Positions 32,484 through 42,725 of a stretch of 64,000 nt of DNA are shown in pieces. Each line of letters opens with the position of its first letter. Within the stretch, counting starts at the first letter, position 1. The position numbers were made by a program, and so were the translations under genes. Origin of the DNA: Afipia sp. GAS231 (GTDB lineage Bacteria > Pseudomonadota > Alphaproteobacteria > Rhizobiales > Xanthobacteraceae); contig NZ_LT629703.1 of assembly GCF_900103365.1 (NCBI RefSeq), forward strand, positions 3,038,001 to 3,102,000, read 5' to 3'. The notes beneath the pieces were generated by a model. That model saw only the letters and a program-made list of their open reading frames with translations. It did no database searches and was not told the DNA's origin.

Positions 32484-32846
32484 ATGGATCGGCTAAGGCA
32501 GCGGGCGGACTTCCTCGCCGTTGCCAATGGCGCACGGGCCAACGCGGCTGCCTTCGTGCTGCAGGGTCGCGCGCGCGACGATGACGGCTCGGTCCGGATC
32601 GGTTTCACGGTCACCAAGAAGAACGGCAACGCGCCCGAGCGCAATCGCATCCGGCGCAGGCTTCGCGAACTGGTGAAGCGGCTGGACGTCATATCGGTGC
32701 GACCGCACCATGATTATGTGCTAGTCGGCCGGCGGGCCGCACTCAGCCGCGATTTCGATACCATGCTCGACGACCTTCGCTCGGCGCTGCAGCGGCTCGA
32801 CCGGCAACCATCGCGAACCGGCGATGGCAGCCGTAAACCGAACTGA
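32484..32846 (+). CDS. rnpA: ribonuclease P protein component
   Basis: A 120-residue basic protein. The RNase P protein signature is 'GFTVTKKNGNAPERNRIRRRLRELVK', with the RNR box that contacts the catalytic RNA. 'MDRLRQRADFLAVANGAR' is the usual N-terminus. It supports 5' maturation of tRNAs. Position right after rpmH and before yidC is the conserved order. Confidence 0.97.
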   Translation: MDRLRQRADFLAVANGARANAAAFVLQGRARDDDGSVRIGFTVTKKNGNAPERNRIRRRLRELVKRLDVISVRPHHDYVLVGRRAALSRDFDTMLDDLRSALQRLDRQPSRTGDGSRKPN

Positions 32847-32865
32847 ATGACGAGACCTTGAAACG

Positions 32866-34731
32866 ATGACCGACAATCGCAACACCATCCTGGCCGTCAT
32901 TCTGTCCGGCATCGTGCTGATCGCCTGGCAGTACTTCTACAACGTGCCGCAGATGGAAAAGCAGCGGGCGCAAACCCAGACCCAGACCGAACTGGCCAAG
33001 CCGACGCCGCAGACCACGCCCGGCTCGACCACGCCTGGTTCAAGTACTCCTGGTGCAACGCCGTCCGCCACTGCTCCCGCCACCCCGGCCGCGGCAGCCG
33101 CCGCCATCGTCAGCCGCGATGCCGCGATCGCCGCCAACCCGCGCGTCAAGATCGAAACCCCGAGCCTGATCGGCAGCATCTCGCTGAAGGGCGCGCGTAT
33201 CGACGATCTGTCGCTGGTCAAGTTCCGCGATACCGTCGATCCGACCTCGCCGCCGATCGTGCTGTACTCGCCGTCGAACACCGCAAGCCCCTATTACGCC
33301 GAGTTCGGCTGGGTCCCGGCCTCCGGCTCGGCGGCAAAGATTCCCGACCAGAATACGGTCTGGCAGCAGGAAGGCTCCGGCAGCCTGTCCCCGGGCCATC
33401 CGGTCACGCTGAAATACGACAATGGCGACGGCCTCACTTTTCGCCGCACCATTGCGATCGACGACCGCTATCTGTTCACGCTGAAGGACGAAGTCAGCAA
33501 CGTCGGCACCGCACCGGTGACGCTGTATCCGTTCGCGCTGATCTCGCGCCACGGCACCCCGCAGGTTTCCGGCTACTACATCCTGCATGAAGGCCTGATC
33601 GGCTATCTCGGCGACGAACACCTGCAGGAATACGGCTACAAGAAAATCGACGAAGCCAAATCGGTCGGCTTCAACGTCACCGACGGCTGGCTCGGCATGA
33701 CCGACAAATACTGGGCCTCCGCGCTGTTGCCCGACACCACCGCCAGGCTGCAGGCGCGCTTCTCCTCCAACCTCGTCGGCACGGTCCGCACCTACCAGAC
33801 CGACTATCTGCAGGACCCGCAGACGATCGCGATCGGTGGCACCGCCAGCGCCAATGCGCGGCTGTTCGCCGGCGCCAAGGAAGCCAGCGTCGTCGGCATC
33901 AACTTCCCGTTCGCCGGCCTCGGCGGCTACAACAAGGAACTCGGCCTCAACCATTTCGATCTGTTGATCGACTGGGGCTGGTTCTACTTCATCACCAAGC
34001 CGATGTTCCTGGCGCTCGACTTCTTCTATCGCGTGGTCGGCAACTTCGGCATCGCCATCCTGCTGGTGACCGTGCTGGTGAAGCTGTTGTTCTTCCCGCT
34101 CGCCAACAAGTCCTACGCCTCGATGGCGAAGATGAAGTCGGTGCAGCCGCAGCTCGCCGCGCTGAAGGAGCGCTATCCGGACGACCGGCAGAAGCAGCAG
34201 CAGGAGATGATGGAGATCTACAAGAAGGAGAAGATCAACCCGATCGCCGGTTGTCTTCCCGTCGCCTTGCAGATCCCGGTGTTCTTCTCGCTCTACAAGG
34301 TGCTGTTCGTCACCATCGAAATGCGCCACGCGCCGTTCTACGGCTGGATCAAGGACCTCTCGGCGCCCGATCCGACCAACCTGTTCACGCTGTTCGGCCT
34401 GTTCCACTACGACCCGACGCAACTGCCGCTGTTCGGGCACTACCTCGCGCTCGGCATCTGGCCGATCATCATGGGCATCACGATGTGGTTCCAGATGAAG
34501 CTGAACCCGACGCCGCCGGATCCGACCCAGCAGATGATCTTCGCCTGGATGCCGCTGATCTTCACCTTCATGCTGGCGGGCTTCCCGGCGGGTCTGGTGA
34601 TCTACTGGGCCTGGAACAACACGCTCTCGGTGCTGCAGCAGAGCTTCATCATGCGCAAGAACGGCGTGAAGGTGGAGTTATTCGACAATATCAAGGCGAC
34701 GTTCGCCAAGAAGGCCATCGAGAAGACGTGA
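32866..34731 (+). CDS. yidC: membrane protein insertase YidC
   Basis: A 621-residue Gram-negative-type insertase. TM1 (NTILAVILSGIVLIAWQYFY) is followed by a Thr/Pro/Ala-rich linker (about 40-85), a large periplasmic domain (about 90-365), and the five-helix 60KD_IMP core from 'FFYRVVGNFGIAILLVTVLVKLLFFPLANKSYASMAKMKSVQPQ' onward, with the 'NPIAGCLPVALQIPVFFSLYKVL' motif. It inserts and folds inner-membrane proteins with or without SecYEG. It begins 19 bases after rnpA. Confidence 0.98.
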   Translation: MTDNRNTILAVILSGIVLIAWQYFYNVPQMEKQRAQTQTQTELAKPTPQTTPGSTTPGSSTPGATPSATAPATPAAAAAAIVSRDAAIAANPRVKIETPSLIGSISLKGARIDDLSLVKFRDTVDPTSPPIVLYSPSNTASPYYAEFGWVPASGSAAKIPDQNTVWQQEGSGSLSPGHPVTLKYDNGDGLTFRRTIAIDDRYLFTLKDEVSNVGTAPVTLYPFALISRHGTPQVSGYYILHEGLIGYLGDEHLQEYGYKKIDEAKSVGFNVTDGWLGMTDKYWASALLPDTTARLQARFSSNLVGTVRTYQTDYLQDPQTIAIGGTASANARLFAGAKEASVVGINFPFAGLGGYNKELGLNHFDLLIDWGWFYFITKPMFLALDFFYRVVGNFGIAILLVTVLVKLLFFPLANKSYASMAKMKSVQPQLAALKERYPDDRQKQQQEMMEIYKKEKINPIAGCLPVALQIPVFFSLYKVLFVTIEMRHAPFYGWIKDLSAPDPTNLFTLFGLFHYDPTQLPLFGHYLALGIWPIIMGITMWFQMKLNPTPPDPTQQMIFAWMPLIFTFMLAGFPAGLVIYWAWNNTLSVLQQSFIMRKNGVKVELFDNIKATFAKKAIEKT

Positions 34732-34733
34732 AT

Positions 34734-34814
34734 GTCATTCCGGGGCGATGCGAAGCATCGAACCCGGAACCTCGAGATTCCGGGTCTGGTGCTAGCGCAC
34801 CATCCCGGAATGAC
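34734..34814. repeat. paired-hairpin intergenic repeat (CATTCCGGGGCGATGCG type)
   Basis: GTCATTCCGGGGCGATGCGA on the left and ...CATCCCGGAATGAC on the right. It starts two bases after the yidC stop and fills the gap to engB. Same family as 30312-30405. It could attenuate transcription between the two genes. Confidence 0.75.
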
Positions 34815-34837
34815 GACCGAGAAAGAACCCCCTTCGC

Positions 34838-35488
34838 ATGAACGCTGAAACCGATGCGAAGCTGATCGAGCAGGGGCGAAAACTGTTCGCCGGCGAATGG
34901 CAGTTCGTCTGGGCCTCGCCCTCGATCGAAACGCTGCCGCCGATGGCCAGCGTGGAAGTGGCGTTTGCCGGCCGCTCCAATGTCGGCAAATCCAGCCTGA
35001 TCAATGCGCTGACCGGCCGCAACGCGCTGGCGCGCACCTCGCATACGCCGGGCCGCACCCAGGAACTGATCTTCTTCGAAGGCCCCGATAACGCCGGGCT
35101 TCGCCTGGTCGACATGCCCGGCTATGGCTACGCCTCGGCGCCGAAAACCAAGGTCGCGTCCTGGACCAAGCTGATCCATCAGTTTTTGCTCGGACGCGCC
35201 ACGCTGGCGCGGGTCTATGTGTTGATCGACGCCCGCCATGGCATCAAGGACGTCGACCAGGATGTGCTGAAGACGCTGGATAAGTCGGCGGTCAGCTATC
35301 AGGTGGTGATGACCAAGGCCGACCAGGTCAAGCCGGCCGAGCTGCAGAAGCATATCGAGGAAACCACAGCCGCCCTCGCCAAACATCCCGCCGCATTTCC
35401 CGAAGTTTTGGTGACGTCGTCGAAGAACGGCGCCGGCATGCCCGAACTGCGCGCCGCGATGGTACGCCTGCTCGGCGAGCGAAGCTGA
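34838..35488 (+). CDS. engB: ribosome biogenesis GTPase EngB (YihA/YsxC)
   Basis: A 216-residue GTPase. G1 is AGRSNVGKSSLINAL, G3 DMPGYGYA, and G4 TKAD with G5 SSKN. The switch region 'TPGRTQELIFFE' is typical of EngB. It is needed for assembly of the 50S subunit. Its stop shares a base with the next start (TGATG), so the DUF423 gene is probably coupled to it. An intergenic repeat separates it from yidC. Confidence 0.97.
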   Translation: MNAETDAKLIEQGRKLFAGEWQFVWASPSIETLPPMASVEVAFAGRSNVGKSSLINALTGRNALARTSHTPGRTQELIFFEGPDNAGLRLVDMPGYGYASAPKTKVASWTKLIHQFLLGRATLARVYVLIDARHGIKDVDQDVLKTLDKSAVSYQVVMTKADQVKPAELQKHIEETTAALAKHPAAFPEVLVTSSKNGAGMPELRAAMVRLLGERS

Positions 35489-35859
35489 TGAATCGCGCCT
35501 CACGTATCCTGATCGTTCTCGCCGCCGTCATGGGCGCCGACGGCGTCATCCTGGCGGCCGCGTCCGCGCATGGCGCCGACGCATCGCGGCTGGCATCGGC
35601 GTCGTCGATGCTGCTGTTTCACGCATCAGCCGTGCTCGGCGCCGTGGCCCTCATCGAGCGCGGAATTATTCATGCACGGCTCGGCCTGCTGTCGGCCTTC
35701 GGCTTCGTCATCGCGGCGTCATTGTTCGCCGGCGACCTGACCTTGCGGCAATATGCCGGCCACAGCCTGTTCCCGATGGCAGCCCCAACCGGCGGTACGC
35801 TGCTGATCGCAAGCTGGCTCGTGCTGGGAATTGCCGCCGCCTGGCCGCGGCGGGGTTGA
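35488..35859 (+). CDS. DUF423-family inner membrane protein
   Basis: A 123-residue protein with four hydrophobic segments (about 5-25, 42-60, 67-88 and 100-118). The patterns 'LAAVMGADGVILAAASAHG', 'SSMLLFHASAVLGAVAL' and 'AFGFVIAASLFAGDLTLRQYAGHSLFPMAAPTGGTLLIASW' match DUF423 (YgdD-like). Function unknown; it is often found near housekeeping genes. The TGATG overlap with engB indicates coupling. Confidence 0.85.
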   Translation: MNRASRILIVLAAVMGADGVILAAASAHGADASRLASASSMLLFHASAVLGAVALIERGIIHARLGLLSAFGFVIAASLFAGDLTLRQYAGHSLFPMAAPTGGTLLIASWLVLGIAAAWPRRG

Positions 35860-35883
35860 AAGTACACACCAACTAACCAATTG

Positions 35884-36106
35884 CGTGTCCCGGACGCGGT
35901 GCAGCGCCCTTCGCGCTGCTCCGCAGAGCCGGGACCTAAGAACCCAGCCCGGAAAATAGACCACGGATCAGCAGCGCACCGCCATAGCGCGTCGAAGACG
36001 CGCGTGAACGCGCTTTCGGCGCTGGCAGCATCCGGGGCACCCAAGACGGTGCTTTGCGCCCTGCCCGGCAATCAGATAGAACCCCGCCCGACATCCGGAA
36101 TGACGA
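35884..36106. repeat. dispersed intergenic sequence (GTCCCGGACGCGGTGCAGCG type)
   Basis: CGTGTCCCGGACGCGGTGCA...GCAGAGCCGGGACC contains a GTCCCGG/CCGGGAC inverted pair. I recall this sequence as multicopy in Bradyrhizobium, often ending CCTGCCCGGC..., as here. No gene fits. It lies between the DUF423 gene and argB. Confidence 0.5.
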
Positions 36107-36116
36107 GAGCCGCTTC

Positions 36117-37013
36117 ATGACAGACTCGCCGAATATCAGCCCGCTCGATCAGGCCCGCATCCTGTCGGAAGCCCTGCCGCACATGCAGGAATATGACGAG
36201 GAAACCATCGTCATTAAATATGGCGGCCACGCCATGGGCGCGGAAGAAACCGCAAAGGCCTTCGCCCGCGACATCGTGTTGCTGGAGCAGACCGCGATCA
36301 ACCCCGTGGTGGTGCATGGCGGCGGTCCGCAGATCGCGACCATGCTGAAGCGGCTCGGCATCACCTCGGAATTCGCGGCGGGCCTGCGCATCACCGATGC
36401 CGCCACCATCGAGATCGTCGAGATGGTGCTGGCCGGCTCGGTCAACAAGCAGCTGGTCGGCTACATCAATGAAGCCGGCGGCAAGGCCGTCGGCCTCTCC
36501 GGCAAAGACGGCAACATGGTGAAGGCGTCGAAGACGACGCGCACCATGGTCGACCCGGATTCCAATATCGAGAAGGCAATCGATCTCGGCTTCGTCGGCG
36601 ACCCTGACAAGGTCGACCTGACGCTGCTCAACCAGTTGATCGGCTATGAGCTGATTCCGGTGCTGGCGCCGCTGGCGACCTCGCATGACGGCCAGACACT
36701 GAACGTCAACGCCGACACCTTTGCCGGTGCCGTCGCCGGCGCGCTCAAGGCCAAGCGGCTGTTGCTGCTGACCGACGTGCCCGGCGTGCTCGACAAGTCG
36801 AAGAAGCTGATTCCGGAACTGTCGATCAAGGACGCGCGCAAGCTGATCGCCGATGGTACCATTTCCGGCGGCATGATCCCGAAGGTCGAGACCTGCATCT
36901 ACGCGCTGGAGCAGGGCGTGCAGGGCGTCGTCATCATCGACGGCAAGATGCAGCACGCGGTGCTGCTCGAATTGTTCACCAACCAAGGCACCGGCACGCT
37001 GATCCACAAGTGA
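36117..37013 (+). CDS. argB: acetylglutamate kinase
   Basis: A 298-residue amino-acid kinase. '[11 protein letters not shown]' is the nucleotide-binding Lys-Gly-Gly; '[10 protein letters not shown]', 'GLRITDA', '[18 protein letters not shown]' and '[14 protein letters not shown]' complete the NAGK pattern. It phosphorylates N-acetylglutamate in arginine biosynthesis, and the long N-terminal helix suggests the arginine-inhibited hexameric form. The start at 36117 ([14 protein letters not shown]) fits known N-termini; the longer frame from 36054 reads through repeat DNA. Confidence 0.97.
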   Translation: MTDSPNISPLDQARILSEALPHMQEYDEETIVIKYGGHAMGAEETAKAFARDIVLLEQTAINPVVVHGGGPQIATMLKRLGITSEFAAGLRITDAATIEIVEMVLAGSVNKQLVGYINEAGGKAVGLSGKDGNMVKASKTTRTMVDPDSNIEKAIDLGFVGDPDKVDLTLLNQLIGYELIPVLAPLATSHDGQTLNVNADTFAGAVAGALKAKRLLLLTDVPGVLDKSKKLIPELSIKDARKLIADGTISGGMIPKVETCIYALEQGVQGVVIIDGKMQHAVLLELFTNQGTGTLIHK

Positions 37014-38074
37014 CCCCCGCGATAGCAACGCCTCCGATGCAAACGCGCCGCCTCAGCGCAATGCGGCGGTATGGGAGGCGTACGATCCTGGCGCTGCCGG
37101 CGGCGGTGATCTCGCTGTTCGTCTCGGCCGCGCCGGCTTTTGCCGACCTGAAACTCTGCAACCGCATGAGCTATGTGGTCGAGGCCGCGATCGGCATCGA
37201 CGACAAATCCGCCACCGCGACCCGCGGCTGGTTTCGCATCGACCCGGCGGCCTGCCGCGTGGTGCTGCAGGGACCGCTGACCGCCGATCGCATCCTGTTG
37301 AACGCCCGCGCGCTCGGCGTCTACGGCGCCTCGCCGATCCCGCAGAATGGCGGCGACACGCTGTGCATCGCGCCGGAGAACTTCGTCATCGCCGCGGCTC
37401 GCCAGTGCCGCGCCGGGCAGACGCCGGCGCCGTTCACCCAGATCACGCCGACGTCGACCGACGACGGCCATATGGTCGCCTACCTCGCCGAGGATTCCGA
37501 ATATGACGACGAGCAGGCGCGGCTGGCCGGCATTCAACGGCTGCTGGTGATCGCGGGCTACGACGCCGCCCCGATCGACGGCGTCGACGGGCCGAAGACG
37601 CAAGGAGCGCTCAGCGCATTCCTGAAGAGCCGCGGGCTTAGCCCCGACATTGTGCAGTCGCCGAATTTCTTCACCGCCATGATCGACGCGGTGCAGACGC
37701 CTTCTTCCACCGGGCTGACCTGGTGCAACGACACGCCGCACAAGATCGTGGCCGCGGTCGCGACCGACGACGGCAAGGCCATCACCAGCCGCGGCTGGTA
37801 TCGTATCGATCCCGGCAAGTGTCTGCACCCCGACGTCACCGGCCAACCGAAACAGGTGTTCAGCTTTGCCGAAGCGGTCGACAGCGACAACCGCGCCATC
37901 AAGATCAAGGACCGGCCGCTGAACTGGGGCGGCGGAAAAGAGCTCTGCACCCGCGAGAGCAAGTTCGAATTCACCGAGCAGAGCGATTGCGGCAGCCGCG
38001 GCCTCGCCCCGATCGGCTTCGCCCCCGTCGACATGTCCGGCGGCGGCAAGACGCTGCGGTTTGCGCTGCCGTGA
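37010..38074 (+). CDS. DUF1036 / peptidoglycan-binding-like exported protein
   Basis: About 354 residues. Two DUF1036 modules ('[32 protein letters not shown]' near 50-150 and '[33 protein letters not shown]' near 240-345) flank a PG_binding_1-like segment ('[35 protein letters not shown]'). A signal peptide lies in [20 protein letters not shown]...AFA. The GTG at 37010 overlaps the argB stop (GTGA); ATG codons at 37037 and 37061 are alternatives, and 37061 gives the neatest signal peptide. Likely periplasmic and wall-associated; function unknown. Confidence 0.85.
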   Translation: MTPAIATPPMQTRRLSAMRRYGRRTILALPAAVISLFVSAAPAFADLKLCNRMSYVVEAAIGIDDKSATATRGWFRIDPAACRVVLQGPLTADRILLNARALGVYGASPIPQNGGDTLCIAPENFVIAAARQCRAGQTPAPFTQITPTSTDDGHMVAYLAEDSEYDDEQARLAGIQRLLVIAGYDAAPIDGVDGPKTQGALSAFLKSRGLSPDIVQSPNFFTAMIDAVQTPSSTGLTWCNDTPHKIVAAVATDDGKAITSRGWYRIDPGKCLHPDVTGQPKQVFSFAEAVDSDNRAIKIKDRPLNWGGGKELCTRESKFEFTEQSDCGSRGLAPIGFAPVDMSGGGKTLRFALP

Positions 38075-38098
38075 CGATGCCTTTCACATATTTCCGTT

Positions 38099-38195
38099 GT
38101 CATCACCCGCGAAGGCGGGTGATCCAGTATTCGCTGACGTCAGCGAATACGGCAGAGGCCACGGCGTACTGGATGCCCGCCTTCGCGGGCATGAC
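38099..38195. repeat. paired-hairpin intergenic repeat (CCGCGAAGGCGGG type)
   Basis: Hairpin 1 (ATCACCCGCGAAGGCGGGTGAT), CCAGTA, a GCTGACGTCAGC centre, TACTGG, and hairpin 2 (ATGCCCGCCTTCGCGGGCAT). The outer GTCAT/ATGAC ends and inner CCAGTA/TACTGG are inverted repeats. The same plan recurs through the right half of the window. Confidence 0.85.
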
Positions 38196-38210
38196 AGCGG
38201 ACGGGACACG

Positions 38211-38903
38211 ATGAAAACGAAATCCCCCCGCACGTTCCATCACATCGACACCTGGGTGTTCGACCTCGACAACACGCTGTATCCGCACCACGTCAATCTG
38301 TGGCAGCAGGTCGACGCCCGCATCGGCGAGTTCATCAGCGCCTACCTGAAGATTTCCGCGGAAGAAGCCCGCGTGATCCAGAAGGACTATTACAAGCGCT
38401 TCGGCACCAGCATGCGCGGCATGATGACCCTGCATGGCGTACATGCCGACGACTACCTCGCCTACGTGCACCAGATCGATCACTCGCCGTTAGAACCGAA
38501 CCCGGCGATGGGGGCCGCGATCGCCAAACTTCCCGGCCGCAAGCTGATCCTGACCAACGGCTCGACCGATCATGCCGGCGCCGTGCTGGATCGCCTCGGC
38601 ATCGGCGACCATTTCGAAGCGGTGTTCGACATCATCGCCGCCGATCTCGAGCCGAAGCCGGCGCTGCAGACCTACCAGAAGTTTCTGCGTGTCCACGGTG
38701 TGAATCCGGAAAAGTCCGCGATGTTCGAGGACCTCGCCCGCAACCTCGTGGTGCCGCATGAACTCGGCATGACCACGGTGCTGGTGGTGCCCGACGGCGC
38801 CAAGGAAGTGGTGCGCGAGGACTGGGAACTGGAAGGCCGCGATGCTGACTATGTCGATCATGTCACGGATGATCTGACCGGGTTTTTGCAGCGGTTGGCG
38901 TAA
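38211..38903 (+). CDS. pyrimidine 5'-nucleotidase-type HAD hydrolase
   Basis: A 230-residue HAD phosphatase of the Sdt1/PhnX-like pyrimidine 5'-nucleotidase group. Motif I is WVFDLDNTLYPH (Asp nucleophile and acid), motif II LTNGS, motif III Lys in EPKPAL, and motif IV MFEDLARNL. The helical cap follows motif I. It probably dephosphorylates UMP/CMP or similar. The ATG at 38211 is used because the longer frame reads through the 38099-38195 repeat. Upstream neighbours are argB and the DUF1036 gene. Confidence 0.9.
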   Translation: MKTKSPRTFHHIDTWVFDLDNTLYPHHVNLWQQVDARIGEFISAYLKISAEEARVIQKDYYKRFGTSMRGMMTLHGVHADDYLAYVHQIDHSPLEPNPAMGAAIAKLPGRKLILTNGSTDHAGAVLDRLGIGDHFEAVFDIIAADLEPKPALQTYQKFLRVHGVNPEKSAMFEDLARNLVVPHELGMTTVLVVPDGAKEVVREDWELEGRDADYVDHVTDDLTGFLQRLA

Positions 38904-38909
38904 TTCGCT

Positions 38910-39029
38910 GTCGTCCCTGCGAACGCAGGGACCCATACGCCGTGCAAGCTGAAGGGGCCAAGATGCCCGATACCTTCAATTACAACTGAAGCCTGTGGTT
39001 ATGGGCCCCTGCGTTCGCAGGGGCGACGG
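38910..39029. repeat. paired-hairpin intergenic repeat (CCCTGCGAACGCAGGG type)
   Basis: GTCGTCCCTGCGAACGCAGGGACCCATA on the left and TATGGGCCCCTGCGTTCGCAGGGGCGAC on the right bracket a 60-base centre. A sequence variant of the two-hairpin family, between the HAD gene and dapD. Confidence 0.85.
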
Positions 39030-39109
39030 TGTAGCCTTGACTCTCCCCCGCCAAATCCCGAAAAAGCCCCCGGCTTTGCCCCAATATCCCACGCCCTAAG
39101 GAAATCCCG

Positions 39110-39955
39110 ATGTCCCTGTCCGCGCTTGAATCCACCGTCAACACTGCGTTCGAAGCCCGCGACGGCATTTCGACCGCGACCAAGGGTGAAGTTCGCGACG
39201 CCGTGGATCATGCGCTCGAGCTGCTCGACAAGGGCGAGGTGCGCGTCGCCGAGCGCGAGGCCAGCGGCAAGTGGAAGGTCAATCAGTGGCTGAAGAAGGC
39301 GGTGCTGCTGTCGTTCCGCCTCAACGACATGAGCGCAATTCCGGGCGGCCCCGGCAAGGCGTCGTGGTGGGACAAAGTGCCCTCGAAGTTCGAGGGCTGG
39401 GGCGAGAACCGCTTTCGCGATGCCGGCTTCCGCGCCGTGCCCGGCGCGATCGTGCGGCGCTCGGCCTTCATCGCCAAGAACGTCGTGCTGATGCCGTCCT
39501 TCGTCAATCTCGGCGCCTATGTCGATGAATCGACCATGATCGACACTTGGTCGACGGTCGGCTCCTGCGCGCAGATCGGCAAGCGCGTGCACATTTCCGG
39601 CGGCGTCGGCATCGGCGGCGTACTCGAGCCGCTGCAGGCCGAGCCCGTGATCGTCGAGGACGACTGCTTCATCGGCGCGCGCTCGGAAGTCGCCGAAGGC
39701 GTGATCGTACGCAGGGGCGCGGTGCTGGCGATGGGCGTGTTCCTCGGCGCCTCCACCAAGATCGTCGACCGCGACACCGGCGAAACCTTCATCGGCGAAG
39801 TGCCGGAATACGCCGTGGTGGTTCCCGGCGTGCTGCCGGCCCGTCCGCTGAAGAACGGCCAGCCCGGCCCGTCGACGGCCTGCGCCGTCATCGTCAAGCG
39901 CGTCGACGAGCGCACCCGCGCCAAGACCAGCATCAACGAGCTGCTGCGGGACTAA
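39110..39955 (+). CDS. dapD: 2,3,4,5-tetrahydropyridine-2,6-dicarboxylate N-succinyltransferase
   Basis: A 281-residue left-handed beta-helix acyltransferase. The N-terminal helical domain ('[44 protein letters not shown]') is followed by hexapeptide repeats ('[51 protein letters not shown]') and '[17 protein letters not shown]'. It uses succinyl-CoA in the lysine/diaminopimelate pathway. dapE, the deacylating step, lies two genes downstream, making a pathway cluster. Confidence 0.98.
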   Translation: MSLSALESTVNTAFEARDGISTATKGEVRDAVDHALELLDKGEVRVAEREASGKWKVNQWLKKAVLLSFRLNDMSAIPGGPGKASWWDKVPSKFEGWGENRFRDAGFRAVPGAIVRRSAFIAKNVVLMPSFVNLGAYVDESTMIDTWSTVGSCAQIGKRVHISGGVGIGGVLEPLQAEPVIVEDDCFIGARSEVAEGVIVRRGAVLAMGVFLGASTKIVDRDTGETFIGEVPEYAVVVPGVLPARPLKNGQPGPSTACAVIVKRVDERTRAKTSINELLRD

Positions 39956-40081
39956 TACCAGCCGTTTTTGGCGCATCCGGCCCGAAAAACGGGCCGGATT
40001 CGCCCCGGTTTCGAACCCTCCGCCCGCTGCCGCGACCAATGTACCGGACCGCGGAAAGTACCGCCGTCCGGAGGTCGGGCG

Positions 40082-40696
40082 ATGGACTGGGTCTGGTATC
40101 TCTTCCGTTTCGAAGGCCGCATCAACCGCGCCAAATTGTGGCTCGCGGGCCTGATCGTCATCTGCTGGATGCTGTTTCTCGCCATGCTGACGTCGGGATT
40201 GATCGTCCTCCTCGGGGGTCACCCCCGCAACATCGGCTTCGGCCTCGACTATCTCTTGAGGATATTCGATCCCGGCTTTTATCGTTCGCGGTCTTTGGCG
40301 GAGCTGCCGGTTCCGCTATTCGAAGCGGCGGGCTCAGTGCTGCTGTTCTGGGTTTACTTCGCGACCGCGATCAAGCGCCTTCACGACCGCGACAAGAGCG
40401 CCTGGTGGGCGATCCCGCTGGTGGCGCTTCCAGGTTTCTACAACGAGTTGGCCGACTGGCTGCCCAACAAATCCTATCTCAGCCTTGTTATCGGCGTGCT
40501 GGCCTTCATTTTCTGCATCTGGGCCTTTGTCGAGCTCTACTGCCTGAAGGGCTCGCGCAAGACCAACCGGTTCGGCGGCAATCCGCTGGCGCCGATCGAT
40601 ACGCGGCCGCGCTGGGAGCAGATGAGCGAGATCGAAATGGTGCCGCACAAGGCTGGCCCGCCGCCGGTTTGGCGTGTTAAGCCGGGCTATGAATGA
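40082..40696 (+). CDS. DUF805-family membrane protein
   Basis: A 204-residue inner-membrane protein. '[23 protein letters not shown]' and '[32 protein letters not shown]' are the DUF805 signatures. Four hydrophobic segments precede a charged C-terminal tail. GGAGG before the ATG at 40082 supports this start rather than 39968. Its stop overlaps the dapE start by eight bases, so it is inserted into the dap cluster and coupled to dapE. Function unknown. Confidence 0.88.
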   Translation: MDWVWYLFRFEGRINRAKLWLAGLIVICWMLFLAMLTSGLIVLLGGHPRNIGFGLDYLLRIFDPGFYRSRSLAELPVPLFEAAGSVLLFWVYFATAIKRLHDRDKSAWWAIPLVALPGFYNELADWLPNKSYLSLVIGVLAFIFCIWAFVELYCLKGSRKTNRFGGNPLAPIDTRPRWEQMSEIEMVPHKAGPPPVWRVKPGYE

Positions 40697-41855
40697 TGCT
40701 GTTTCGATCACGCGCGACCTCGTCCGCTGCCCGTCCGTTACCCCCGCCGATGCCGGCGCATTGGGTGTCCTTGAAAACCTGCTGAAGGCCGCCGGCTTCG
40801 AGCTGCATCGCGTCACCTTCAGCGAGCCCGGCACCGAGGACGTCGACAACCTCTATGCCCGGCTCGGTAATACAGCGCCGCATATCACCTTTGCCGGCCA
40901 CACCGACGTAGTGCCCGTCGGCGATGAAGCCGCCTGGAGCCACGGCGCGTTCTCCGGCGAGATCAACGACGGCTTCCTCTACGGCCGCGGCGCGGTCGAT
41001 ATGAAGGGCGGCATCGCCTGCAGCGTTGCCGCGGTGCTGCAATATCTCGCCGACAACGGCGGCAAGCCGCGAAAAGACGGTAGCGGATCGATTTCGTTTC
41101 TGATCACCGGTGATGAGGAAGCCATCTCGGTCAACGGCACCGTCAAGCTGCTGAAGTGGGTGGCCGAGCGCGGCGAAAAATTCGACCATTGCGTGCTCGG
41201 CGAACCCTCCAACGTCGAAGTGCTCGGCGACTGCATCAAGATCGGCCGCCGCGGCTCGCTGTCCGGCACGCTCTATGTCGACGGCGTGCAGGGCCATGTC
41301 GCCTACCCGCATCGCGCCGCGAATCCCGTGCCGGATATCTCGCGGCTGATCGTGGCGATCTCCGACGAGCCGCTCGATCACGGCAGCGCCCAGTTCCAGG
41401 CCTCGAACCTCGAATTCACTTCGGTGGATGTCGGCAATACCGCAAGCAACGTGATCCCGGCGCAGGCGCGCGCCAAATTCAACATCCGCTTCAACGATCA
41501 CCACACCCAGGAAACACTGCGCGCACTGGTCGAGCAGCGCCTGGAAAAGGCCTGCGGCAATCGCATCCGCGCCCACATCAAGTGGGAGTATTCCAACTCC
41601 AACGTGTTCGTCACCAAGCCCGGCGCCTTCACCGACCTCGCGGTCAGCGCGATCGAAGAGGTCACCGGCCGCAAGCCGGAGCTCTCGACATCCGGCGGCA
41701 CCTCGGACGCCCGCTTCATCGCCAGCTATTGCCCGGTGATCGAATTCGGCCTGGTCGGCCAGACCATGCACCAGATCGACGAGCGCACACCGGTGTCGGA
41801 TCTGGAGAAACTGACGATGATCTATCGCGGCGTGCTGGATCGGTATTTCGGATAG
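40689..41855 (+). CDS. dapE: succinyl-diaminopimelate desuccinylase
   Basis: A 388-residue M20 metallopeptidase. Metal ligands are in [12 protein letters not shown] (His, Asp), [11 protein letters not shown] (bridging Asp), TGDEEA (catalytic Glu plus ligand), GEPSNV and QTMHQIDER (His). The middle lid domain holds '[13 protein letters not shown]'. It removes succinate to give LL-diaminopimelate. The start at 40689 ([11 protein letters not shown]) overlaps the DUF805 stop. Works with dapD upstream. Confidence 0.97.
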   Translation: MNDAVSITRDLVRCPSVTPADAGALGVLENLLKAAGFELHRVTFSEPGTEDVDNLYARLGNTAPHITFAGHTDVVPVGDEAAWSHGAFSGEINDGFLYGRGAVDMKGGIACSVAAVLQYLADNGGKPRKDGSGSISFLITGDEEAISVNGTVKLLKWVAERGEKFDHCVLGEPSNVEVLGDCIKIGRRGSLSGTLYVDGVQGHVAYPHRAANPVPDISRLIVAISDEPLDHGSAQFQASNLEFTSVDVGNTASNVIPAQARAKFNIRFNDHHTQETLRALVEQRLEKACGNRIRAHIKWEYSNSNVFVTKPGAFTDLAVSAIEEVTGRKPELSTSGGTSDARFIASYCPVIEFGLVGQTMHQIDERTPVSDLEKLTMIYRGVLDRYFG

Positions 41856-41863
41856 ACCGCCGC

Positions 41864-41983
41864 TGTCATCGTCCGCCTTGTGCGCCATTGCGCACTGGGG
41901 CGGACGATCCAGTACGCGGTGAACTCTCGGTCAATCGCCAAAGCCGCAGAGTACTGGATACCCCGCCTTCGCGGGGTATGACG
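41864..41983. repeat. paired-hairpin intergenic repeat
   Basis: GTCATCGTCCGCC...GGACGATCCAGTA on the left and TACTGGATACCCCGCCTTCGCGGGGTATGAC on the right, with the same outer GTCAT/ATGAC and inner CCAGTA/TACTGG plan as 38099-38195. It fills the gap between the convergent dapE and truA genes. Confidence 0.85.
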
Positions 41984-41987
41984 ACCA

Positions 41988-42725
41988 TCAATAATCCACC
42001 TTCACCAGATACAGCCCCTCCGGCGGCGCGACGATGCCGCAGGCGGCGCGGTTGCGGGCGGCGAGGGCTGCCGAGAGATCATCCGCGCTCCAGCGGCCTT
42101 CGCCGACCCAGACCAGCGAGCCCACCATCGAGCGCACCTGGCTGTGCAGATACGAGCGCGCCGAGGTGACGATATCAACCGCGTTGCCGTCCCTGATGAC
42201 GTCGAGCTGGTCGAGCGTCTTCTCCGGCGACTTCGCCTGGCATTCGGTGTCGCGAAACGTCGTGAAATCGTGCTTGCCCAGCAACCGTTGCGCTGCGGCA
42301 TGCATCGCGTCGGTATCGAGGTGACGCGGCACCCGCCAGCTCCGTCCGATATCGACGGCGAGGTTGGCGCGGTGGTTGGTGATGCGATAGCGATAGTGAC
42401 GCTTGATCGCGGAGAAGCGCGCTTCGAAATCATCCGGCACGATATCGGCTGCGAGCACGCCGATCGGATGCGGGCGCAGATGTGCATTCAGCCCGTCACG
42501 CAGGCGCCCAGGCGGAAACGGTTTCTGGATATCGCAATGGGCGACCTGCCCCAGCGCATGCACGCCGGCATCGGTGCGGCCGGCACCATGGACACGCACT
42601 TGTTCGCCGCAGATGGCTTTCACCGCGGTCTCGAGCGCACCCTGCACCGTCGGTGCATTGTCCTGGATCTGCCAGCCGGAAAACGGCGTGCCGTCATATT
42701 CGATGGTGAGTTTGTAGCGCGGCAT
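41988..42725 (-). CDS. truA: tRNA pseudouridine synthase A
   Basis: A 245-residue enzyme. The catalytic aspartate lies in [17 protein letters not shown]; '[18 protein letters not shown]' and '[17 protein letters not shown]' are conserved. It makes pseudouridine at positions 38-40 of tRNA anticodon arms. The start at 42725 overlaps the fmt stop by one base (TGATG), indicating coupled translation; the longer frame from 42902 lies inside fmt. Confidence 0.97.
   Translation of the reverse strand: MPRYKLTIEYDGTPFSGWQIQDNAPTVQGALETAVKAICGEQVRVHGAGRTDAGVHALGQVAHCDIQKPFPPGRLRDGLNAHLRPHPIGVLAADIVPDDFEARFSAIKRHYRYRITNHRANLAVDIGRSWRVPRHLDTDAMHAAAQRLLGKHDFTTFRDTECQAKSPEKTLDQLDVIRDGNAVDIVTSARSYLHSQVRSMVGSLVWVGEGRWSADDLSAALAARNRAACGIVAPPEGLYLVKVDY

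Noticed and set aside
33040..34440. 466-codon open frame on the minus strand
   Set aside because: Antisense to yidC; composition is His/Arg/Gln/Val-rich shadow of the real codons.
39547..40680. 377-codon open frame crossing dapD and the DUF805 gene
   Set aside because: Arg-rich out-of-frame reading over two genuine genes.
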